Notes: generated from the letters alone by a model not told the origin. Numbered from the stretch's first letter, positions 7,836 to 15,749 are shown. The stretch is 25,656 bases of DNA from Lachnospiraceae bacterium (GCA_900770345.1 CAAGKF010000337.1:1-25656); one strand, 5' to 3'. Numbers and translations: made by a program.

Positions 7836-8812
7836 TCACCTGCCTTTCCTGTTCCGATATGCAGAATCCTGGACAGAGAGAATTCCCAGGAACCGAAGAT
7901 TCCGCCGGGTTTAAAGATCATTACCAGCACAAGAACAACGGAATAAGCCAGCATGCGGTACAGAGAGAAGGAACGCATCATCTCCGGCAGAGAAGAAAGG
8001 AAGGCCGCGCCGATGATGGAACCCGTCAGAGAGCCGGTGCCGCCGATGATAACCTCTGACAGCAGCTCCGCCGAATAGCTGAAGTTAAAGTTGGTTGGGA
8101 TCATAGCAGTCATGTAATGAGCATAGATCCCGCCGCCTACACCTGCAAAAAATGCGGCTACTGCAAATGTCAGCACCTTGTAGAAGGTCACGTTGATACC
8201 CGATGCCGATGCCGCAATGTAATCCTCCCGGATCGCCTTTACAGTCCGTCCGTAACGGCTGCGCACATACATGTACATGATCGTAACGCAGGCTGCCATA
8301 ATCCAGTAACACCAGTAGAAATCAGACAGCTTTAAAATGCCGCTCATGGTCTTGCCGCCGCCGGTGATCTCAAAATTACAGAAGCACACGCGAATGATCT
8401 CCGCAAAGGCCACTGTGACAATGGCCAGATAATCACCCCTCAGACGCAGCGCCGGTATGCCTACCAGCACTCCCGTTGCCGCTGAAGCCAGCCCGCCTGC
8501 GATGAGAGCCACAATAAAAAGAGGCAGGTCAGGAAGACCCTTTCCCGCAAGAGCGCCGGATACGATCGCCGAGGCATAGGCGCCTACCGATACAAATCCC
8601 GCATGACCCAGAGAAAACTCTCCCATGCAGCCTACGATCAGATTCAGCGAGGCAACCATGATAATGGTGTAGCAGGCCGTGGTACAGATTCCCTTAATAT
8701 ACTGTGTCCGCGTCCCGAAGATCTGACTTTCAAACAGCAGCACAAACAGAAGGAACACAACAGCCACGCCAACCAGATTAACCAGATAAGAAATCTTATA
8801 TTCCCGTTTCAT
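7832..8812 (-). CDS. livM: Branched-chain-type amino acid ABC transporter permease LivM
   Basis: LivM is one of the two membrane subunits that form the translocation path. The 326-residue protein has about nine hydrophobic helices, an N-terminal charged MKREYKIS, and the LivM signature GEFSLGHAGFVSVGAYASA, followed by IPALRLRGDYLAIVTVAFAEI and ending in VLVMIFKPGGIFG. GGAGG stands 7 nt before the ATG at 8812. It follows livH by 13 bp and overlaps the first possible livG start. Confidence 0.95.
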   Translation of the reverse strand: MKREYKISYLVNLVGVAVVFLLFVLLFESQIFGTRTQYIKGICTTACYTIIMVASLNLIVGCMGEFSLGHAGFVSVGAYASAIVSGALAGKGLPDLPLFIVALIAGGLASAATGVLVGIPALRLRGDYLAIVTVAFAEIIRVCFCNFEITGGGKTMSGILKLSDFYWCYWIMAACVTIMYMYVRSRYGRTVKAIREDYIAASASGINVTFYKVLTFAVAAFFAGVGGGIYAHYMTAMIPTNFNFSYSAELLSEVIIGGTGSLTGSIIGAAFLSSLPEMMRSFSLYRMLAYSVVLVLVMIFKPGGIFGSWEFSLSRILHIGTGKAGE

Positions 8813-8825
8813 TCATCCACCTCCA

Positions 8826-9716
8826 TCAGACCTTCTCTCCCACATTCTTTCCAAGAATGCCGGACGGCTTTACCAGAAGTATCACGATCAGCAGGCTGTA
8901 GGTTACCGCTTCATACCAGCCGGGAGCGAACAGCTTGACGAATATCTCCACCAGGCCGATGATAATGCCGCCCAGCATGGCCCCCGGGATCACACCGATA
9001 CCTCCCAGAACAGCCGCAATAAATGCCTTCAGACCCATCATGGAGCCCATATCGTTGGTTACTCTGGGATAATTTGCACAGTACATCAGAGCCGCTACCG
9101 CCGCCAGACCGGAACCGATGGCAAAGGTGATAGTAATGATCCTGTTCACGTTGATACCGGCAAGAATGGAGGCATCTTTATCCTGGGGAACCGCCCGCAT
9201 CGCCTTGCCCATGCGGGTATTTTTAATAAAAAGCTGCAGTCCCACCATCATGATGACACCGATGGCAATGGAGATCAGCACATTGACGGAAAGTGTCACG
9301 CCCATAAATTTAATATTCGGCAGAGAAAATATCTTCTGCACGTTATGCGGCTTAGCGCCGAACAGCACCATTGCCAGATTCTCCAGAAAAATACTCATGG
9401 CCATTGCTGTGATCAGCGCTGACAGGGAACCTGCCTTGCGCACCGGCTTATATGCAATGGTCTCTACCAGTACTCCTACTGCGGAGCAGACTACAACCGC
9501 GATGAAAACCGCCATCCAGACCGGCATTCCCGCATTTGCCATCAGGGGGATCGTATAAAAAAGGGTGTATGCTCCGATCATAATGAAATCGCCGTGGGCG
9601 AAATTGATCATGCGGATGATACCATAAACCATGGTATAGCCCAGAGCGATCAGCGCGTAAATCGCGCCCTGGCTCAGACCATTGATCAGATTTTGAAAAA
9701 ACAGTGAAAACGTCAT
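8826..9716 (-). CDS. livH: Branched-chain-type amino acid ABC transporter permease LivH
   Basis: LivH is the other membrane subunit. The 296-residue protein starts MTFSLFFQNLINGLSQGAIY and carries the LivH hallmark ALGYTMVYGIIRMINFAHGD, with about eight membrane helices and the family ending LLIVILLVKPSGILG. I chose the ATG at 9714-9716 because AAAGGAA lies 7 nt upstream; the ATG at 9734 has no ribosome site. A strong hairpin stands in the 146-bp gap after livK. Confidence 0.95.
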   Translation of the reverse strand: MTFSLFFQNLINGLSQGAIYALIALGYTMVYGIIRMINFAHGDFIMIGAYTLFYTIPLMANAGMPVWMAVFIAVVVCSAVGVLVETIAYKPVRKAGSLSALITAMAMSIFLENLAMVLFGAKPHNVQKIFSLPNIKFMGVTLSVNVLISIAIGVIMMVGLQLFIKNTRMGKAMRAVPQDKDASILAGINVNRIITITFAIGSGLAAVAALMYCANYPRVTNDMGSMMGLKAFIAAVLGGIGVIPGAMLGGIIIGLVEIFVKLFAPGWYEAVTYSLLIVILLVKPSGILGKNVGEKV

Positions 9717-9768
9717 AAGCAGATTCCTTTCCATTTGTATTCGACTGAGGCTGTGTTACAATGCAACA

Positions 9769-9803
9769 GTGTGCATGGACTTTTCCGAAAGCCTCATGCA
9801 CAC
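9769..9803 (-). other. Intercistronic hairpin between livK and livH
   Basis: An inverted repeat GTGTGCATG (9769-9777) and CATGCACAC (9795-9803) encloses a second complementary stretch (GGCTTT against AAAGTCC with one bulged U). There is no U tract after it, so it is probably not a strong terminator. Such hairpins often stabilise the mRNA of the binding protein relative to the downstream transporter genes; that role is inferred from position. Confidence 0.6.
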
Positions 9804-9862
9804 CATCGCTGTCTCATCTATGCTGTTCTCTCTTCAGAGAAGCCTCTTTCCCCATCCGAAAA

Positions 9863-11125
9863 TTACTGCTTGTCACCGCTTGGAGAAAGAGTCATCATCC
9901 ACTTCACCTGGCCGTCCTCGTAGGTATTGATGGCTACGGATTTCTCCGGATCGCCGTTCTCATCCAGGGTAAAGGTTCCGCCTACACCGGTGAAGGTCAT
10001 TCCTGTCATGCCCTTTACCAGAGATGCGGTATCACTGCCGCCGCCGTTCTTTGCTGCCTCTTCCAGCATATAGATCGCGTCATAGTACAGAGCCGCACAG
10101 GCATTCAAGCTCTCGCTTCCGTAGGTCTCCGTATATTTTGTTACAAAGTTTGCAACTGCGGGAGCAGTATCCTCAGAGGAATAATGATTGGTAAAATAGC
10201 AGTTTGCAAATTCGCTCTCAAGACCGGAGGTATCTGCACCGTCCCAGCCGTCGCCGCCCATGATCGCGCCTTCAAATCCGGCGTTTCTCACTGCGCCTAC
10301 CAGCAGCGGAACGGTATCCAGGAAGCAGGGATAGAAGAGGAAATCCGCTCCGTTTGCCACTACCTGAGAAGCCTGTGCGGAGAAGTCGGTATCCTTTGTG
10401 GTGCACTCACCAACGTATACTACTTCGATGCCGTTTGCCTCTGCATTCTCAATGAACGCATCCTTCAGACCGTTGGAGTAGTCATCGTCCTTTGCATAGA
10501 TAACTGCTGCCTTTGTCCAGCTCTGCTCTTTTGCGAACTGAGCCGCCATCTTGCCCTGATAGGGATCGATAAAGCAGTCACGGAAGATCGTGCTTCCCTT
10601 TAACGTAACATCTTTATTGGTTGCGCCTGTGGCCAGCACCAGCATATTGTCCTTGGATGCCTGCTCTGCGATCGGCAGAGTCACGGAAGAGAAGAAGCAT
10701 CCTACGATTGCTTCCGGTCCGAATGCCATCAGACCGTTGTATGCGTTGATCGCCTGTTTTGCGTCAGTGGCGTCATCCATCAGCTTTCCGTCATTGACGA
10801 TCTCAATCTTGTACTCCGGATCACCGGCATTGATCTCCTCTGCCGCCATGGCAACAGCATTCTGCGCGCCTTCGCCGTAAATGGCGGAGCCTCCGGTGAG
10901 AGAACAGATCACACCAATCTTGATCACCTTATCCTCCTCGCCGGTGCTTTCTGCAGCTGCTGCGGTATCCGCTGCCGCCGTGGTATCTGCAGCTGCCGCC
11001 GCAGTTTCAGCTGCTGCCGCTGCTGTAGTTCCGGAAGCAGACTGCTGAGCGGAAGAGCCGCAGCCCGCAAGCATGGAAACTGCCACAGATGCCGTAAGTA
11101 CCATCGATAAAAGTCGCTTTTTCAT
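9863..11125 (-). CDS. livK: ABC transporter substrate-binding lipoprotein (LivK family)
   Basis: This is the extracellular lipid-anchored receptor of the importer, 420 residues. It has a lipoprotein signal peptide MKKRLL...MLAGC with the anchored Cys22, an Ala/Thr-rich linker (about 23-62), then a type I periplasmic binding fold beginning IKIGVICSLTGGSAIYG. VATGATNKD-like LVLATGATNKDVT and FRDCFIDPYQGKMAAQFA are typical of LivK/amide-binding members, as is GGDGWDGAD. The ligand cannot be read from the sequence; the operon suggests a D-amino acid, glutamate or 5-oxoproline rather than leucine. GGAGG is 8 nt upstream of the ATG at 11123-11125; the open frame runs further upstream but through the structured leader. 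Confidence 0.93.
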   Translation of the reverse strand: MKKRLLSMVLTASVAVSMLAGCGSSAQQSASGTTAAAAAETAAAAADTTAAADTAAAAESTGEEDKVIKIGVICSLTGGSAIYGEGAQNAVAMAAEEINAGDPEYKIEIVNDGKLMDDATDAKQAINAYNGLMAFGPEAIVGCFFSSVTLPIAEQASKDNMLVLATGATNKDVTLKGSTIFRDCFIDPYQGKMAAQFAKEQSWTKAAVIYAKDDDYSNGLKDAFIENAEANGIEVVYVGECTTKDTDFSAQASQVVANGADFLFYPCFLDTVPLLVGAVRNAGFEGAIMGGDGWDGADTSGLESEFANCYFTNHYSSEDTAPAVANFVTKYTETYGSESLNACAALYYDAIYMLEEAAKNGGGSDTASLVKGMTGMTFTGVGGTFTLDENGDPEKSVAINTYEDGQVKWMMTLSPSGDKQ

Positions 11126-11192
11126 AATTTTTTCCTCCTCATTTCTGAATCTTTTATATGAAACCCCTTCCGGGTCTTTCCGGATAAAATAA

Positions 11193-11239
11193 AAAGGGGC
11201 TCTTCCGCCGACATCCCTGCCGGCAGAAAAAACCCCTTT
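11193..11239 (-). terminator. Intrinsic terminator in the livK leader (probable attenuator)
   Basis: Read on the minus strand, AAAGGGG (11239-11233) pairs with CCCCTTT (11199-11193), and an inner stem TTCTGCCGGC pairs with GTCGGCGGAA over a 6-nt loop. The 3' arm runs into a TTTTTATTTT tract down to about 11186. The terminator lies about 85-130 nt after the predicted transcription start and about 60 nt before the livK ATG, so transcripts must read through it. This is the layout of an attenuator. Confidence 0.8.
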
Positions 11240-11257
11240 GTTTTTTCCGGATACCCT

Positions 11258-11308
11258 GTAACAAAGCAAGGTCCCGGCCGTACTGTGACGGCAGAGACCT
11301 CTTTGTAC
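11258..11308 (-). ncRNA. Long upstream hairpin of the livK leader, with a possible antiterminator partner
   Basis: On the minus strand the segment folds as one long imperfect stem: GTA-CAAAG then GGTCTCTGCCGT, loop CACAGT, ACGGCCGGGACC then CTTTG-TTAC. The 3' arm CTTTGTT (11266-11260) is also a perfect 7-bp complement of AACAAAG (11242-11236) at the base of the terminator stem, so the two structures compete. No T-box sequence, and no purine, lysine, glycine, SAM or TPP aptamer consensus, was recognised. The gap 11126-11446 holds this leader, a promoter and an upstream repeat, and no gene. Confidence 0.6.
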
Positions 11309-11329
11309 TCCGTTCCATATAATGCGGAA

Positions 11330-11358
11330 ATTATAACATCGCGATCATCCGGGCGCAA
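11330..11358 (-). promoter_or_regulatory. Promoter of the livK-pxpA operon
   Basis: On the minus strand TTGCGC (11358-11353) and a perfect TATAAT (11335-11330) are separated by 17 bp. The predicted start of transcription is near 11323, giving a leader of about 200 nt before livK. Confidence 0.8.
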
Positions 11359-11380
11359 GTCTTTTTATCAATTCCTTCTT

Positions 11381-11420
11381 TTCTGAAATCTTCTCCGGAA
11401 ATTCTGAAATTTTACGCCGG
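11381..11420. repeat. 21-bp-spaced direct repeat upstream of the livK promoter
   Basis: TTCTGAAATCTTCTCCGG (11381-11398) and TTCTGAAATTTTACGCCGG (11402-11420) recur with a 21-bp offset, two helical turns. Each contains TTCTGAA, a near-palindrome. They end about 22 bp upstream of the -35 box, a common place for an activator site. They also lie directly after the ftsH stop, so a role in ftsH mRNA ending cannot be excluded. Confidence 0.4.
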
Positions 11421-11446
11421 TTTTTCTTTCGATTTTTCAGCATGAA

Positions 11447-13534
11447 CTAACGATTTTCAATATTCTCACCGGCTACCGCCCATCCATGCGCATCGGCATT
11501 CCGGTACTGTGAACTGTCTTCCGGTCGGGCAGTCTCCTCACCGGCCTGCTCCGACTGCTTCTCCGACACAGCCGCCGTATCCTGAACCTCCCGGGCCTCC
11601 TGAGCTTCCTGAGCCTCTGGAACTTCCTGAACCGGCATCCGGCTCTGACCGGCACTCTGGCCGGCGTCATCATCCTTTTTCTCCTCCGGCTCCGGAACTC
11701 CCTTTACCCTGCGGAAGATCTGCATAAATTCCTTACCGGTAATGGTTTCCTTATCGATCAGGAAGGCAGCGATCTGATCCATGGCATCCCTGTTCTCACT
11801 TAAAAGACGTTTTGCCTCTTCATAGGAATCCTTTAAGATCTTCATAACCTCCTGGTCAATATCGGCTGCGGTGGCGTCACCGCAGTTTAATACGGTCCTT
11901 CCCGTCAGATACTGATTCTCCTGAGTCGCCAGTCCCATAAGACCGAACTTCTCAGACATACCGTACTGAGTTACCATCGCTCTTGCCAGATTGGTAGCCT
12001 GCTGGATATCATTGGCCGCACCGGTGGTCACAGTCTCAAAGACGATCTCCTCCGCCGCGCGTCCGCCCATCAGCTCAACCAGTCTCGCTTCCAGCTCTTT
12101 CTTTGTACTCAGGTACTTTTCTTCCTCCGGAACATTCATCACATATCCCAGAGCGCCCATTGTCCTGGGAACAATGGTAATCTTCTGAACAGGCTCGGAA
12201 TCCTTCTGGAGCGCGCTTACCAGTGCATGTCCCACTTCATGATAGGATACGATGCGGCGCTCCTCCTTGCTCATGATCCGGTCCTTCTTCTCCTTGCCTA
12301 CAAGAACAACCTCCACTGCCTCAAACAGATCTTTCTGCGATACGGCACTGCGTCCGTTCTTTACGGCATTGATGGCAGCCTCGTTCATCATATTGGCCAG
12401 ATCCGCTCCCACGGCGCCGGAGGTAGCCAGAGCAATCTCCTTGAAATCCACGGTATCATCCAGAAGCACATCCTTGGAATGCACCTTGAGAATATTGATA
12501 CGTCCCGTCAGATCCGGCTTATCTACGATCACACGCCGGTCAAAACGTCCCGGACGCAGCAGCGCCGGATCCAGAATCTCCGGACGGTTGGTAGCTCCCA
12601 GCACCAGAAGTCCCTTGGTGGAGTCAAAGCCGTCCATCTCGGAAAGCAGCTGGTTTAAGGTCTGCTCACGCTCATCATTTCCGCCCATGCGGCTGTCACG
12701 GCTGCGGCCGATGGCATCGATCTCATCGATAAAAATAATACAGGGTGCATTTTCCGTAGCATTCTTGAACAGATCACGGACACGGGACGCGCCCACGCCC
12801 ACGAACATCTCCACAAAGTCAGAACCTGACAGGGAATAGAAGGGCACATGAGCCTCTCCGGCCACTGCCTTGGCAAGAAGCGTCTTTCCTGTTCCGGGAG
12901 GGCCCACCAGAAGGGCTCCCTTGGGAAGCTTCGCGCCGATCTTCGTGTATTTTCCCGGATTGTGCAGGAAATCCACGATCTCAGTCAGAGATTCCTTCGC
13001 CTCATCCTCTCCGGCCACATCCTTAAAGGTAATGCCTGTCTCCTTCTGGACGTACATCTTGGCATTGCTCTTGCCCACGCCCATAATTCCGCCTCCGCCC
13101 ATACGCTTCATGGTGAAGTTCATCAGGAACAGAAGAAACAGGAAAGGAACCGCATAGTTGAGAACAGCCAGCAGCACGGAATTCGGCGTACTGTTCTCAC
13201 GGTTTGTCACCACATTGTTTTCAAGGATCCTGTCTACAAACTGATAATCTCCCTCCAGACGGACTACATAGTACTTCATCTGCTGAGAATACTTCAGGTC
13301 TCCCGGCTTCGGCTTCACGGTAATCTCAGCGTTTCCTACGCTGATCGACTCTACCTTTCCGTCTTCGATCATCTCTACAAATTCATTGTAGGATAATTCC
13401 TGACGCTGCTTGGCATTCACCGCAGAGTTCATCCAGCCGACTACCAGAAATGTCAAAACGGCAGCCACGATCAGCATGGTCACTGTCTGCCAGTTATTTT
13501 TCATATTCGGATCCTGCTTGTTGTTGTTGTCCAT
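11447..13534 (-). CDS. ftsH: ATP-dependent zinc metalloprotease FtsH
   Basis: FtsH is the membrane-anchored AAA+ protease that degrades damaged membrane proteins and short-lived regulators. The 695-residue protein has an N-terminal helix (about 13-33), an extracytoplasmic domain, a second helix (about 115-137), Walker A GPPGTGKT (211-218), Walker B IIFIDEIDAIG, the SRH region LLRPGRFDR and the zinc site HEVGH (His432, Glu433, His436; most bacteria have HEAGH). The family core ends near RRVKGVPEPE; the last 80 or so residues are a Gln/Glu/Ala-rich low-complexity tail. Start at the ATG at 13532-13534, with AGGGAG 11 nt upstream; the open frame continues upstream across the promoter region. It is divergent from pyrG, and no clear terminator follows it. 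Confidence 0.96.
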   Translation of the reverse strand: MDNNNKQDPNMKNNWQTVTMLIVAAVLTFLVVGWMNSAVNAKQRQELSYNEFVEMIEDGKVESISVGNAEITVKPKPGDLKYSQQMKYYVVRLEGDYQFVDRILENNVVTNRENSTPNSVLLAVLNYAVPFLFLLFLMNFTMKRMGGGGIMGVGKSNAKMYVQKETGITFKDVAGEDEAKESLTEIVDFLHNPGKYTKIGAKLPKGALLVGPPGTGKTLLAKAVAGEAHVPFYSLSGSDFVEMFVGVGASRVRDLFKNATENAPCIIFIDEIDAIGRSRDSRMGGNDEREQTLNQLLSEMDGFDSTKGLLVLGATNRPEILDPALLRPGRFDRRVIVDKPDLTGRINILKVHSKDVLLDDTVDFKEIALATSGAVGADLANMMNEAAINAVKNGRSAVSQKDLFEAVEVVLVGKEKKDRIMSKEERRIVSYHEVGHALVSALQKDSEPVQKITIVPRTMGALGYVMNVPEEEKYLSTKKELEARLVELMGGRAAEEIVFETVTTGAANDIQQATNLARAMVTQYGMSEKFGLMGLATQENQYLTGRTVLNCGDATAADIDQEVMKILKDSYEEAKRLLSENRDAMDQIAAFLIDKETITGKEFMQIFRRVKGVPEPEEKKDDDAGQSAGQSRMPVQEVPEAQEAQEAREVQDTAAVSEKQSEQAGEETARPEDSSQYRNADAHGWAVAGENIENR

Positions 13535-13603
13535 TGATACAAATTCTCCCTCTGAACGAGTCCACTTTAGCCTGTAAAAGCATGCCAAAACCCATTCTCT
13601 ACC

Positions 13604-13632
13604 ATTATAGTGTCAGTCTCCCCATAAATCAA
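13604..13632 (-). promoter_or_regulatory. ftsH promoter
   Basis: On the minus strand TTGATT (13632-13627) and TATAAT (13609-13604) have a 17-bp spacer. Transcription would begin near 13597, giving a leader of about 60 nt. Confidence 0.75.
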
Positions 13633-13648
13633 GAAAAGATCAGTTAAA

Positions 13649-13667
13649 TTTCTAAAAAATTTAGAAA
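13649..13667. promoter_or_regulatory. AT-rich palindrome between the ftsH and pyrG promoters
   Basis: TTTCTAAA (13649-13656) and TTTAGAAA (13660-13667) form a perfect 8-bp inverted repeat around AAA. It lies upstream of both divergent promoters. It could be an operator or simply an AT-rich promoter element. Confidence 0.4.
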
Positions 13668-13673
13668 AATCCC

Positions 13674-13702
13674 TAGATTTATTTGCGTTCCGGATGTATA
13701 AT
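13674..13702 (+). promoter_or_regulatory. Probable pyrG promoter
   Basis: A perfect TATAAT (13697-13702) has only a weak -35 match, TAGATT (13674-13679), at 17 bp. The roughly 60-nt leader shows no hairpin and does not begin with the GGGC run used for CTP-sensing attenuation in Bacillus pyrG. Confidence 0.5.
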
Positions 13703-13767
13703 GTATCAGTTATTTTTTGAACTTCATACAAAAACACGTCACACACGCAAAAGGAGGTTTCCCCATC

Positions 13768-15378
13768 ATGCCAGTCAAATACGTCTTTGTAACAGGCGGC
13801 GTTGTCTCCGGACTCGGAAAAGGCATCACCGCAGCCTCTTTAGGACGCCTTCTGAAGGCAAGAGGTTACAAGGTAACCATGCAGAAGTTTGACCCCTACA
13901 TCAACATCGACCCCGGCACTATGAATCCGGTGCAGCACGGTGAGGTTTTCGTCACCGATGACGGCGCCGAGACCGACCTGGACCTGGGCCACTATGAGCG
14001 TTTTATCGACGAAAGCCTGACCAAAAATTCCAATGTTACCACCGGAAAGGTATATTGGAATGTACTGCTGAAGGAACGCCGCGGTGATTTCGGCGGAGGC
14101 ACTGTACAGGTAATCCCCCACATTACCAATGAGATCAAAAGCCGCTTTCACCGCAATTACAATGACAACGAAACGGAGATCGCCATCATCGAGGTGGGAG
14201 GCACCGTCGGAGACATTGAGAGCCAGCCGTTTCTGGAGGCGATCCGCCAGTTCCAGCATGACGTAGGTCCCGGCAATACCTGCCTCATCCACGTGACTCT
14301 GATCCCTTACCTGAAAGCTTCCGAAGAGCTGAAGACAAAGCCCACCCAGGCCAGCGTAAAGGATCTTCAGGGCATGGGCATTCAGCCGGATATCCTGGTA
14401 TGCCGCTCCGAGCAGCCCTTAAACGACAGCATCAAGAACAAGATCGCCCTGTTCTGCAATGTTCCCGCCTCCCATGTACTCCAGAATCTGGATGTGGAAG
14501 TTCTCTACGAGGTTCCCCTGGTGATGGAAGAAGAGCACCTTGCCCAGGTTGCCTGCGAATGTCTGCATCTGGAATGCCCTGAGCCTGATCTGGCAGACTG
14601 GAGAGCCATGATCGATGCCTGGAAGCATCCGGAAAAAGATGTGACGATCGCTCTGGTAGGAAAATATATCCAGCTGCATGACGCCTACATTTCCGTTGTG
14701 GAGGCCTTAAAACACGGTGCTGTAGCCAATCACGCCCAGGTTCATATCAAATGGGTAGACTCCGAGACTGTCACACAGGAAAACGCAGCTGAGCTTCTTG
14801 GTGACGTAAGCGGTATCCTGGTACCCGGCGGCTTTGGCGACAGAGGCATCAACGGAAAAATTTACGCCATCCAGTATGCCCGGGAGCACGGGATCCCATT
14901 CCTTGGACTGTGTCTGGGAATGCAGCTTTCCATTGTAGAATTTGCGAGAAATGTGATCGGCTGGTCTGATGCCCACAGCGTGGAGCTGGATCCCAATACA
15001 GATCATCCGGTGATCCACCTGATGCCGGAGCAGGATGGAATCGAAGATATCGGCGGCACCTTAAGGCTGGGATCCTATCCCTGCGTACTGGACAAGGCTT
15101 CCAAAGCCTATACCCTTTACGGACAGGAAACCATCAACGAGCGGCACAGACACCGCTATGAGGTGAACAACGATTACCGCAGAGCGCTGACGGAGCACGG
15201 CATGATGCTTTCCGGTCTCTCCCCCGACAACCGGATCGTGGAAATGATCGAGCTTCCGGATCACCCCTGGTTTGTTGCAACCCAGGCTCATCCGGAATTA
15301 AAATCCAGACCCAACCGTCCGCATCCTCTTTTTAAGGGATTCATTGAAGCTGCTCTGGAAAAACAGAAAACCTTATAA
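13768..15378 (+). CDS. pyrG: CTP synthase
   Basis: PyrG makes CTP from UTP, glutamine and ATP in the cytoplasm. The 536-residue protein has full family length: the synthetase domain opens with KYVFVTGGVVSGLGKGITAA and contains DPYINIDPGTM, EVFVTDDGAETDLDLGHYER and VGGTVGDIES; the class I glutaminase domain has the oxyanion strand VPGGFGDRG, nucleophile Cys382 in LGLCLGMQ and the catalytic HPE in QAHPELKSRP. Start at the ATG at 13768, with AAGGAGG 10 nt upstream; the open frame extends further upstream through the promoter. It has its own terminator. Confidence 0.98.
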   Translation: MPVKYVFVTGGVVSGLGKGITAASLGRLLKARGYKVTMQKFDPYINIDPGTMNPVQHGEVFVTDDGAETDLDLGHYERFIDESLTKNSNVTTGKVYWNVLLKERRGDFGGGTVQVIPHITNEIKSRFHRNYNDNETEIAIIEVGGTVGDIESQPFLEAIRQFQHDVGPGNTCLIHVTLIPYLKASEELKTKPTQASVKDLQGMGIQPDILVCRSEQPLNDSIKNKIALFCNVPASHVLQNLDVEVLYEVPLVMEEEHLAQVACECLHLECPEPDLADWRAMIDAWKHPEKDVTIALVGKYIQLHDAYISVVEALKHGAVANHAQVHIKWVDSETVTQENAAELLGDVSGILVPGGFGDRGINGKIYAIQYAREHGIPFLGLCLGMQLSIVEFARNVIGWSDAHSVELDPNTDHPVIHLMPEQDGIEDIGGTLRLGSYPCVLDKASKAYTLYGQETINERHRHRYEVNNDYRRALTEHGMMLSGLSPDNRIVEMIELPDHPWFVATQAHPELKSRPNRPHPLFKGFIEAALEKQKTL

Positions 15379-15413
15379 AAGCAAATATATACGCCTGCCG
15401 GGCGCAGCACAGA

Positions 15414-15462
15414 AGGACACGAACATCCGAATTAGCGGAACTGTTCGTGTCCTTTGTTTTCC
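15414..15462 (+). terminator. pyrG transcription terminator
   Basis: A perfect 12-bp stem, AGGACACGAACA (15414-15425) and TGTTCGTGTCCT (15442-15453), is followed by TTGTTTT. It starts 35 bp after the pyrG stop. Confidence 0.9.
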
Positions 15463-15526
15463 TGTATAATTTTCTTTTTTTGCCGGACACTACCTCTGTA
15501 TCCTGATTCCACGGAGGTGAAAGCAA

Positions 15527-15691
15527 GTGAACGGCAAACAGAAGGATGATCCCTGGGAGATCGATATCCAGTCCTGTTCGGCAATGGACTGTACCGGCCT
15601 TATTCCCTCTCTTCCCCAGTCCGAGGAGGAAAGAGAAAACTACGAGGACCTGTATCCCTATCTGGCAAAAAACTGCGGGAAAGACTCCTGA
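15527..15691 (+). CDS. Small hypothetical protein of 54 residues, GTG start
   Basis: An unrecognised short gene. The GTG start at 15527 has a near-ideal ribosome site, GGAGGTG, 7 nt upstream. The protein begins MNGKQKDDPWEIDIQ and is acidic, soluble, with no signal peptide or membrane helix. It holds three cysteines (17, 22 and 50), the first two in the Pro/Cys-rich stretch SCSAMDCTGLIPSLPQ, and ends YLAKNCGKDS. A possible -10 box TATAAT (15465-15470) lies just after the pyrG terminator, without a good -35. It is followed 12 bp on by a strong hairpin. The exact ribosome site, own terminator and protein-like composition argue for a real gene; a metal or redox role for the cysteines is only a guess. 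Confidence 0.7.
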   Translation: MNGKQKDDPWEIDIQSCSAMDCTGLIPSLPQSEEERENYEDLYPYLAKNCGKDS

Positions 15692-15703
15692 CCCGCCAAA
15701 AAT

Positions 15704-15749
15704 GCCGGACGCCCGCCGGCGGGCAAAATCCTCCGGCGGGCGCTTCGGC
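15704..15749. terminator. GC-rich bidirectional terminator between the small gene and the sortase
   Basis: CGCCCGCCGG (15710-15719) pairs with CCGGCGGGCG (15733-15742), and the stem extends through GCCGGA (704-709) and TTCGGC (744-749). It touches the stop codon of the minus-strand sortase gene and lies 12 bp after the small plus-strand gene. There is no U tract. Confidence 0.65.

Noticed and set aside
11126..11320. T-box or leader-peptide attenuation for the liv operon
   Set aside because: No T-box antiterminator sequence is present. A 54-codon frame starting near 11318 lacks room for a ribosome site after the promoter and has no run of regulatory codons.
13703..13767. CTP-dependent attenuator in the pyrG leader
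   Set aside because: No hairpin with U tract and no GGGC at the expected transcription start.
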